Assembly (NCBI GenBank): GCA_018434325.1
Contig: JAHDPO010000004.1
Coordinates: 248,001 to 312,000, forward strand
Reading direction: 5' to 3'
DNA from: Clostridia bacterium
GTDB lineage: Bacteria > Bacillota > Peptococcia > DRI-13 > UBA5745
Length of the DNA: 64,000 nt
A model generated the notes under the pieces. It worked only from the letters and a program-made list of their open reading frames with translations, was not told the origin of the DNA and searched no databases. Each line of letters begins with the position of its first letter. Positions within the stretch are counted from its first letter, which is position 1. The position numbers and the translations under genes are program-made. Of the stretch, positions 17,095 through 24,086 are shown in pieces.

Positions 17095-17802
17095 ATGCCA
17101 AAACGCAAAGCAGTCGACGAATCACTTTATAAGCAGATTGCAGACTATATACAGATGAAGATAGACAGCGGAGAGTGGGAGGCAGGCAGCAAAATTCTTT
17201 CCGAAACACAGTTGGCGGCGCAATTTAAGGTGAGCCGGGAGACGGTGCGGCACGCCATATCCCAGCTCCATGCCAAAGGCTTCCTCAACCGCCGGCGGGG
17301 CGCCGGAACTTTTGTCGCAATGCCGACTTATAAATGGGACTATCTCAAAATGTTTTTTCCCGCCGAGGCCGGTACCCACCACAGCTTGCTTGAGATTAAA
17401 ATTATACACGCCTCGGAAAGCCTGGCTCAGACCCTTGAAGTGCCACCGAAAAGCGAAGTATACGAGATTTCGCGGCTTCGTTATCTGTTCGACGAGCGCC
17501 GCATCCCAACGATTCTCGAGAAAGCCTACTTTGCGAAGAGCCTGAATGTTCAAATGGAACTGATTGACTTCAACAAGCGCCTGTACGATTTCCTCGAAGC
17601 TAACGAGGGAATCAAGCTCACCAGATTTAAGAACCTGATCGAACCGGCGCTGCTGACGCCAACAGAGGCGGGCTGCCTTAAGTGCAGCCAAAACAGGCCT
17701 GTGCTGCTCCTATCCCGTATCGGATACAGCGGCGACCGGCCCATCATTCTCACCAAAAGCATCGTCAATTCAGACAGGCTGAAATTGCAAATCGAGCTGT
17801 AA
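17095..17802 (+). CDS. GntR family transcriptional regulator with UTRA domain
   Basis: A 235-residue regulator. The winged helix-turn-helix occupies about residues 8-75 (LSETQLAAQFKVSRETVRHA), followed by a UTRA ligand-binding domain (from about 95 onward, EISRLRYLFDERRIPTILEKAYF). This is the HutC/FarR subgroup, whose members usually bind a substrate or intermediate of the pathway they control. It lies between the enzyme and transporter genes of the operon, so it probably senses the imported compound. The ATG at 17095 starts 10 bases after the lyase stop. A candidate operator lies in front of the operon. Confidence 0.9.
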   Translation: MPKRKAVDESLYKQIADYIQMKIDSGEWEAGSKILSETQLAAQFKVSRETVRHAISQLHAKGFLNRRRGAGTFVAMPTYKWDYLKMFFPAEAGTHHSLLEIKIIHASESLAQTLEVPPKSEVYEISRLRYLFDERRIPTILEKAYFAKSLNVQMELIDFNKRLYDFLEANEGIKLTRFKNLIEPALLTPTEAGCLKCSQNRPVLLLSRIGYSGDRPIILTKSIVNSDRLKLQIEL

Positions 17803-17883
17803 GGCGCCTGCCTGATGCGGTGATTTTGAATGGCACCCTAACCACTAAGGAATAAGAGCACTAATAATGAGGAGGGATCTACC

Positions 17884-18924
17884 ATGAAAAAATGCTTATC
17901 CCTATGTCTGGCGGTTATCCTGGCTTTGGCGGTATTTTCCGGCTGCACATCATCTCCGGCTCCTGCAACTTCTCCGACCACCGCCACTTCCGCCGGCGCC
18001 GGAACGCCTACTGAGGCCAAAGCCCCTGAGCGTCCTCTTGCCCGCCTGCTCCTCGGAACTTCCAGCGTCGGCGGCACCTACTACGTCTGGGGCGCAGGTT
18101 GGTCGAAAATCATGAATGAAAAGGTCGACAATGTCGATTGCTCAGTCGAAGTCACCGGCGGTCCGAACACCAATATGCAGCTGATTCAGCAGGATGAGAT
18201 GGAGCTCGGCTTTGTTACCACCTGGCTCGGCGGTGAAGGCTGGAGCGGCACCGGCTGGACCGAAGGCAAGAAGTATGACAAAATGCGAGGCATGTTTGCC
18301 ACCTACTACAGCGTCATGTACATCTACTCACTTAAAGACAGCGGCATCGAGTCGGTCTACGATTTTGAAGGCAAGAATATTGCTGTGGGCTCTCCCGGCG
18401 CCACCAGCGATCTGGCAGGACGGGCTCTTCTGGAAATCCTCGGCATCAAAGTAAAGAGTGTTACAAGCCTGCCTACGGATGGCCAGCTCAGCGCCCTCAA
18501 GGACGGCACCATTGATGCCTGCTTCTCCATCACCGGCATCCCCGGGCCTTTTATGCTGGAGCTTGAGACCACCCACGACGTACAGCATATCGGACTCAGC
18601 GACGCGGATTTCGATAAAATTTTAGCGGCGCAACCCTACTGGTCAAGGAATGTCATTCCCGCCAATACCTTTAAAAACCAGCCGGAAGATGTTCCGGTCT
18701 GTGCTTTCTGGAATATGATGGTAGGCCATAAAGATCTGGATGACGATCTGGTTTACGACCTGGTTAAGACCACATTCGAACAGAACGAAGCGTTGATCGC
18801 TGTGGACCCGACTGCGGCGATGACCGTGCCCGAAGCGGTCACCAACTGCGTGATTCCGCTGCATCCCGGCGCACTGCGCTACTACGAGGAAATAGGCGTC
18901 ACCGTTCCTGATTCACTCAAGTAA
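17884..18924 (+). CDS. TAXI family TRAP transporter solute-binding lipoprotein
   Basis: A 346-residue extracytoplasmic binding protein. A lipoprotein signal peptide ends in VFSGC (Cys21), followed by a low-complexity Ala/Thr/Pro linker to about residue 50. The TAXI signature region LLLGTSSVGGTYYVWGAGWSKI follows. TAXI proteins capture organic acids or amino acids such as glutamate for sodium-driven TRAP import. AGGAGGG stands before the ATG. With the adjacent permease it forms a complete TRAP system. The ligand is presumably what the opine dehydrogenase and lyase act on. Confidence 0.92.
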   Translation: MKKCLSLCLAVILALAVFSGCTSSPAPATSPTTATSAGAGTPTEAKAPERPLARLLLGTSSVGGTYYVWGAGWSKIMNEKVDNVDCSVEVTGGPNTNMQLIQQDEMELGFVTTWLGGEGWSGTGWTEGKKYDKMRGMFATYYSVMYIYSLKDSGIESVYDFEGKNIAVGSPGATSDLAGRALLEILGIKVKSVTSLPTDGQLSALKDGTIDACFSITGIPGPFMLELETTHDVQHIGLSDADFDKILAAQPYWSRNVIPANTFKNQPEDVPVCAFWNMMVGHKDLDDDLVYDLVKTTFEQNEALIAVDPTAAMTVPEAVTNCVIPLHPGALRYYEEIGVTVPDSLK

Positions 18925-18951
18925 CCTATTTTTTTGTAATAGGGGGTACAC

Positions 18952-20904
18952 ATGTTATTCAAAAAAGCAAATAAAGTCCTTGAGGATATTAATGTAGAGG
19001 AACTCGATCAGGAATCTTCTGCAAAACGGGAACTTTCAAGCGTCTACAAGAAGATTTTCTTCACCTTTGCCGTCCTCACCACTATTGCCCATATTTACTT
19101 CCTTGCTGTGCAGCCTGTAACGGGGTATTTCCTGTTTGCACTGCATGTAGGCACCGGTTATTCCCTGCTTTTGGCTTATTACCCGCCTTTTAAAAAGAGC
19201 AGTAAGGACAAAGTTCCCGTTTACGATCTGGTTCTCATTGCCCTGATGGTTTTTGCTGCGTCCCACATGATCCGTGAGATGAACACCATTGTTTACCGCA
19301 TCGGCATTTCACCGACTACGATGGATATGCTCGTCAGCATCATCGTTGTGCTCATCACGCTGGAGTGTACTAGGCGCACCTGCGGCAACATCCTGCCTGT
19401 TATTGCGATTGTTTTCTTGCTATACGGCCGCTATGGCCACCTGCTGCCGGGAATGCTGGGCCATAGGGAATATTCCTGGTCTAAGGTGCTCTCCTACATG
19501 ATCGGCATGGACGCCATCTTCGGTACCTCGATGAACGCATCCGCAAGGATGGTCTTCCTGTTCATCGTCTTCGGCGCATTCCTTGCGGCCTCAGGGTCCG
19601 GGAAGTTCTTCATCGACCTGTCGCTGAGTGTAGCGGGACACGCCCGGGGCGGCCCCGCCAAGGTTGCGGTCCTTTCCAGCGCCCTCTTTGGAACGGTATC
19701 GGGCAACTCTGTAGCGAATGTGGTAACAACCGGCTCGATGACCATCCCAATGATGAAGTCGATTGGCTACAAAAACCACTTTGCAGGCGCAGTTGAGGCG
19801 ACGGCCTCTACAGGCGGCCAGATCATGCCGCCGATCATGGGTTCGGCAGCGTTCATCATGGCGTCGCTCATCGGTACGCCCTACAGCCGCATTGTCACCG
19901 CCGCCGTCATTCCTGCGCTTCTCTATTTCTACACGGTTTTCCTGATGGTGGATCTGGAAGCGATCAAGCACAACCTGCGGGGGATGGAGCGGGCAAATCT
20001 GCCCTCCTTCAAGAAAATTATGCTGACACAGGGCCATCTGATCCTGCCGCTGGTCGTGCTGATCCTCGTGCTGACCGTGCTTGGCTGGAGCACCATCCGT
20101 TCCGCTTTGGTGGGCATCATCACCTGCATCGTGGTTTCCTGGGTGCACAAGAATACGCGTATGGGACCTAAAACCATTCTCAAAGCCTGCGGCGACGGCG
20201 CCCTATCTGCCACCAGCGTCATTGCGGCATGCGGAACTGCCGGCATCGTGGTGGGCGTGCTCAACGTCACCGGCACAGGACTGAAATTCGCCAGCGCCAT
20301 CGTCCAACTGGCGGGAGGCCGCTTGTGGCTGGCATTGGTGCTGACAATGGTTGCCAGCATCCTGCTGGGCATGGGTCTTCCCACGACAGCCTCTTACCTG
20401 ATTTGTGCGGCAGTGGCCGCACCCGCCCTGGTCCAATTGGGGCTTACTCCACTGCAGGCTCACATGTTCGTTTTCTACTTCGCTTGCATCTCGGCAATCA
20501 CCCCGCCGGTTGCCTTGGCGGCTTATGCCGGCGCCGGCATTGCAAAGGCAAGGCCTATGCAGGTAGCGGTGACAGCGTGCAAGGTCGGTATCTCCGCTTT
20601 TGTTATCCCCTATATGTTCTGCTATGGGCCTGCTCTTCTTTGGGAAGGTTCGGGGACCGTGATCATGACCACGCTGGTCACCGCAATCATTGGCGCCACC
20701 TTCCTATCTTTTGGGATACAGCAGCAAGCCATGCACATTCGGCTGAACAGATTCGAAAGCCTCGTCACCACATTTGGTTCGCTGCTTCTGATCAAACCCG
20801 GATTGCAGACAGATATTATCGGTATTTGTATCTGTGGTGTGATCTGTACAATTGCCGCCATCAGGCATAGAAAGAATCAGTCAAAGATGACACCGGTGGC
20901 GTAA
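18952..20904 (+). CDS. TRAP transporter permease, fused DctQ/DctM type (TAXI-associated)
   Basis: A 650-residue polytopic membrane protein of the fused 4TM/12TM TRAP permease family that works with TAXI binding proteins. Conserved stretches include SGKFFIDLSLSVAGHARGGPAKVAV, GNSVANVVTTGSMTIPMMK, TASTGGQIMPPIMGSAAF, and later GMGLPTTASYL and ISAITPPVALAAYAGAGIA, the substrate/sodium sites of the DctM half. It begins 27 bases after the binding-protein gene, with GGGGG before the ATG, and ends the operon. Transport is expected to be driven by a sodium gradient. Confidence 0.92.
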   Translation: MLFKKANKVLEDINVEELDQESSAKRELSSVYKKIFFTFAVLTTIAHIYFLAVQPVTGYFLFALHVGTGYSLLLAYYPPFKKSSKDKVPVYDLVLIALMVFAASHMIREMNTIVYRIGISPTTMDMLVSIIVVLITLECTRRTCGNILPVIAIVFLLYGRYGHLLPGMLGHREYSWSKVLSYMIGMDAIFGTSMNASARMVFLFIVFGAFLAASGSGKFFIDLSLSVAGHARGGPAKVAVLSSALFGTVSGNSVANVVTTGSMTIPMMKSIGYKNHFAGAVEATASTGGQIMPPIMGSAAFIMASLIGTPYSRIVTAAVIPALLYFYTVFLMVDLEAIKHNLRGMERANLPSFKKIMLTQGHLILPLVVLILVLTVLGWSTIRSALVGIITCIVVSWVHKNTRMGPKTILKACGDGALSATSVIAACGTAGIVVGVLNVTGTGLKFASAIVQLAGGRLWLALVLTMVASILLGMGLPTTASYLICAAVAAPALVQLGLTPLQAHMFVFYFACISAITPPVALAAYAGAGIAKARPMQVAVTACKVGISAFVIPYMFCYGPALLWEGSGTVIMTTLVTAIIGATFLSFGIQQQAMHIRLNRFESLVTTFGSLLLIKPGLQTDIIGICICGVICTIAAIRHRKNQSKMTPVA

Positions 20905-20959
20905 ACATTAAGACTTAGAAATATAACGAGAAACGGAAAAGATCACCGAAAAGACCAAA

Positions 20960-20998
20960 GAAAATTTCGCCTTATCACTGGGGTGAAATTTTCTTTTT
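20960..20998 (+). terminator. Terminator of the opine/TRAP operon
   Basis: GAAAATTTCGCC (20960-20971) pairs with GGTGAAATTTTC (20982-20993; one G-U), followed by TTTTT. It lies 55 bases after the permease stop. Confidence 0.85.
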
Positions 20999-21028
20999 AA
21001 AAATTAACTTGGATTTAGATTTTCACAA

Positions 21029-21057
21029 TTGACAGAAGCGAAAGAGAGGTTTATACT
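21029..21057 (+). promoter_or_regulatory. Consensus sigma-A promoter of the nucleobase permease
   Basis: A perfect TTGACA at 21029-21034 and TATACT at 21052-21057 are separated by 17 bases. The leader from about 21064 to 21165 is ~100 bases long. I looked for a purine riboswitch and did not see one. Confidence 0.75.
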
Positions 21058-21165
21058 AATCTTAAAAATATTTTTGTGTGCTACTAAACTTTTTTTAGCC
21101 AATGGTTTTACACTCATTTTATCCGTGGCCGTCTCCCAATAAAAACAGGTGAAAGAGGTGTTTCC

Positions 21166-22515
21166 ATGAAAAGTGCAGCCTCCGGTTTAGGTAGTTCAGC
21201 CTTGTTTGAGTTAAACGGTAAGCCACCCCTGCGTTTTGCTTTTCCCCAGGCCATGCAGCATATTCTGGCTATGCTGGTAGGCAACATCACCCCGCCTATT
21301 TTGGTAGCACAATTGCTGGGTCTGCCGGAGGAAAGCAAGGTTCTGCTGATGCAGGCCGCCATGCTGATCGGCGGCATCACAACTCTTATTCAACTTTTCC
21401 CTATCTTTGGTTTCGGTATGGGCCTGCCCAACGTCATGGGCGTTGCTTTTGCTTACATGCCGATACTGACCTCTATTGGCCTTGCTTACGGTATACGGGC
21501 TATTTTTGGGGCCCAGCTGGTAGCTGCCTTTGTCTCTATTTTTATTGGCATGGCCATCGGTAAAATCCGCAAGTATTTCCCGCCTATTGTCAGCGGTACC
21601 GTCGTACTAAGTATAGGACTTTCGCTATATACCACCGCCGTCAACTATATGGCTGGCGGCAGCGCCTCCGCCAGCAATTTTGGCGAGCCCCGCTTTTGGG
21701 CTATTGCCTTGATCACCTTGGCTGCAACCTTGGCCTGCAATTTGCTGGGCAAGGGCTACATCAAGGTTTCCGGAATGCTTATAGGTATTGGCGTCGGCTA
21801 CACTATATCCCTGGTTTGGGGTCAGCTGTCAGGGCAGCCCATGATTTCCTTTCAAAACGTAGCCGCCGCCTCTTGGGTGGCCATTCCCAGCATTCTGCCC
21901 TGGGGTCTTGATTTTAATGTTTCCGCCATCATTTCTATGATTTTGATGTATATTGTACAAGCGGTGCAAACCATCGGCGACGTTTCTTCCACCACCATCG
22001 GCGGCTTTAACCGGGAAGCCACAGACGCCGAGCTGGGCGGCGCCATCAAAGGCCAGGGTATCTGCGGCATGCTGGGCGCTTGCATCGGCGGTTTGCCTAC
22101 GGATCCTTACAGCCAAAACGTCGGTTTGATCGTTACCACCAAAGTGGTGGCCAAGCGTGTCTTTGTAATTGTAGGCGGCTTGATGATCGTTGCCGGCTTT
22201 CTGCCCAAGTTTGGCGCTTTAATGACCACCATTCCTTATCCGGTGCTGGGCGGCGCTACCATCACCGTATTTGCCGCCATCACCATGTCCGGTATTCAGC
22301 TGATTTCCCAGCAGCCCTTAAACTACCGCAACCGGATGATCGTCGGCATTGCGCTGGCCTTAGGCGTTGGCATCAGCTCAGTACCCGTTTCGCTGCAATT
22401 TTTCCCTGCGGAATTGCAGAATATCCTGGGCAAATCCCCAATTGTTCTGTCCTTTCTGGTAGCCTTTATTCTGAATATACTTGCGCCAAAGGATGACAGC
22501 GCGGAAGAAGATTAA
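21166..22515 (+). CDS. Uracil/xanthine permease family protein (NCS2)
   Basis: A 449-residue nucleobase:cation symporter-2 protein with about 12-14 hydrophobic segments. Characteristic pieces are the QAMQHILAMLVGNITPP start of TM1, the pseudo-repeat GLPNVMGVAFAYMPIL, and the QTIGDVSS...GLPTDPYSQNVGLI region with the substrate-binding residues. The SQNVG form is common in xanthine/urate transporters, but the substrate (xanthine, uric acid or uracil) cannot be fixed. It is monocistronic between its own promoter and terminator. GAAAGAGGTG precedes the ATG. Confidence 0.9.
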   Translation: MKSAASGLGSSALFELNGKPPLRFAFPQAMQHILAMLVGNITPPILVAQLLGLPEESKVLLMQAAMLIGGITTLIQLFPIFGFGMGLPNVMGVAFAYMPILTSIGLAYGIRAIFGAQLVAAFVSIFIGMAIGKIRKYFPPIVSGTVVLSIGLSLYTTAVNYMAGGSASASNFGEPRFWAIALITLAATLACNLLGKGYIKVSGMLIGIGVGYTISLVWGQLSGQPMISFQNVAAASWVAIPSILPWGLDFNVSAIISMILMYIVQAVQTIGDVSSTTIGGFNREATDAELGGAIKGQGICGMLGACIGGLPTDPYSQNVGLIVTTKVVAKRVFVIVGGLMIVAGFLPKFGALMTTIPYPVLGGATITVFAAITMSGIQLISQQPLNYRNRMIVGIALALGVGISSVPVSLQFFPAELQNILGKSPIVLSFLVAFILNILAPKDDSAEED

Positions 22516-22562
22516 GTTTTCCACGGCAAAGGATCGATTTTAATTTATAGAGCCAAACAAAG

Positions 22563-22589
22563 ACCCATTGGCCCCGGCCATGGGTTTTT
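22563..22589 (+). terminator. Terminator after the nucleobase permease
   Basis: ACCCAT-t-GGCC (22563-22573) pairs with GGCCATGGGT (22576-22585) with one bulged T, followed by TTTTG. Confidence 0.8.
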
Positions 22590-22751
22590 GTTTATTTTCA
22601 AGCGGCTATAAAAACAATGACAAGATAGAAGAATATGGTAAAATAGGAGATAAGAAAGAATAGTATCGGAATGAAAAGAAGCAATGCATCTCCGTCTTTT
22701 TTATGATAAAATAATTTGATCCATAGCGAAATTCAGATCAGGGAGGATATT

Positions 22752-24086
22752 ATGCAGGTTTACCTTGCCACTTACGGCTGTCAGGCCAATGAACGGGATT
22801 CCGAGACGATCCTGGGCATGCTGGAGCAGATGGGATATAGAGAGACAAAGCAAGAGGAAGAAGCAGACCTAATCCTGCTGAATACCTGCAGCATCCGGGA
22901 AAAAGCGGAGCAAAAGGTTTTCAGCTATTTGGGGACGCTGAAGCAATATAAGCAGGACAAGCCGGGTCTGGTCATCGGCCTTTGCGGCTGTATGGCCCAG
23001 GAAACGGATATGATCAAGCTGATCCGCCGCCGGGCTCCTCAGGTCGACTTGGTGCTGGGCACTCACAAGCTGCACCGCCTGCCGGAGATGATCCGCAATG
23101 TCCAGGGTGGTCTGGGCTTTCAGTGGGACCAGGAAGAGACAGGAGAGATCGTCGAGGCTCTGCCGGCTATCCGGCCTTATCCTTTTAAAGCCTTGATCAA
23201 TATTACTTACGGCTGCAATAATTTCTGCACCTACTGCATCGTGCCTTATGTCCGAGGCAGGGAACGCAGCCGCCGCCTGGAGGATATCCTGACGGAAAGC
23301 CGCCGGCGGGTGGCGGAAGGGGCTGTGGAATTGATGTATCTGGGGCAGAATGTCAATGCCTACGGCAAGACGCTGCCGGACGAGAACGGCGAAGGCAAGG
23401 ATAAAGAGGCCAGTTTTGCCAATTTGCTTTATCGGGCTCAAGGGATCGAGGGCCTGGAAAGAATTCGCTACATGACCTCCCATCCCCGGGATTTTGGTGA
23501 GGATCTGATCCGGGCTATTGCCGATTGCCCGAAAGTCAGCCGTCATATCCACCTGCCGGTTCAATCCGGCTCCAGCCGTATTTTGCGGCAGATGAACCGG
23601 GGTTACAGCAGGGAGGATTACCTGTCTTTGGTGGAACGTATCCGCCGGCAGATTCCGGAGGCTGTATTTACTACGGATATTATCGTAGGCTTTCCCGGAG
23701 AGACGGAGGAGGATCTGCAGGATACCATTGAGTTATTGGATCAGGTAGGCTTTGATTCCGCCTTTACCTTTATGTATTCCCCCCGCCAGGGTACGCCGGC
23801 AGCCAAGCTGGCGGAGCAGATTCCTTTGCGTGAGAAAAAGATCCGGCTTCAGGCAGTGATGGCGGCTCAGGCCCGCAATAGCCTGCGCCTCCACCAGGAG
23901 CTGCTGGGACAGACCCTCCATGTGCTGGCCGAAAGCTGGGACAACGGCTTTTTATCCGGCCGTGGCGACGGCAATCAATTGATCCATTTTCCCGGCGAGG
24001 CGGCAGGAGTGGGAGCCTTCCATCAAGTGAAGGTGAAGGAGGCCCAAACCTGGACATTAAAAGGAGAAGCCCATGGCCAAAAGTGA
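22752..24086 (+). CDS. miaB: tRNA-2-methylthio-N6-isopentenyladenosine synthase MiaB
   Basis: A 444-residue radical SAM methylthiotransferase that adds the ms2 group to i6A37 of tRNAs. The N-terminal UPF0004 domain has the cluster cysteines (TYGCQANERD, LLNTCSIREKAE, GLCGCMAQ); the radical SAM motif is CNNFCTYC within ITYGCNNFCTYCIVPYVRG; a TRAM domain ends the chain. The ATG at 22752 is chosen for GGGAGGAT 4-5 bases upstream over the earlier TTG at 22716. It overlaps mutS by 14 bases. miaA, which makes its substrate, lies 6 kb downstream. Confidence 0.96.
   Translation: MQVYLATYGCQANERDSETILGMLEQMGYRETKQEEEADLILLNTCSIREKAEQKVFSYLGTLKQYKQDKPGLVIGLCGCMAQETDMIKLIRRRAPQVDLVLGTHKLHRLPEMIRNVQGGLGFQWDQEETGEIVEALPAIRPYPFKALINITYGCNNFCTYCIVPYVRGRERSRRLEDILTESRRRVAEGAVELMYLGQNVNAYGKTLPDENGEGKDKEASFANLLYRAQGIEGLERIRYMTSHPRDFGEDLIRAIADCPKVSRHIHLPVQSGSSRILRQMNRGYSREDYLSLVERIRRQIPEAVFTTDIIVGFPGETEEDLQDTIELLDQVGFDSAFTFMYSPRQGTPAAKLAEQIPLREKKIRLQAVMAAQARNSLRLHQELLGQTLHVLAESWDNGFLSGRGDGNQLIHFPGEAAGVGAFHQVKVKEAQTWTLKGEAHGQK

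Noticed and set aside
21058-21165. Purine or xanthine riboswitch in the leader of the nucleobase permease
   Set aside because: The conserved core bases and three-way junction of the purine riboswitch are not visible.
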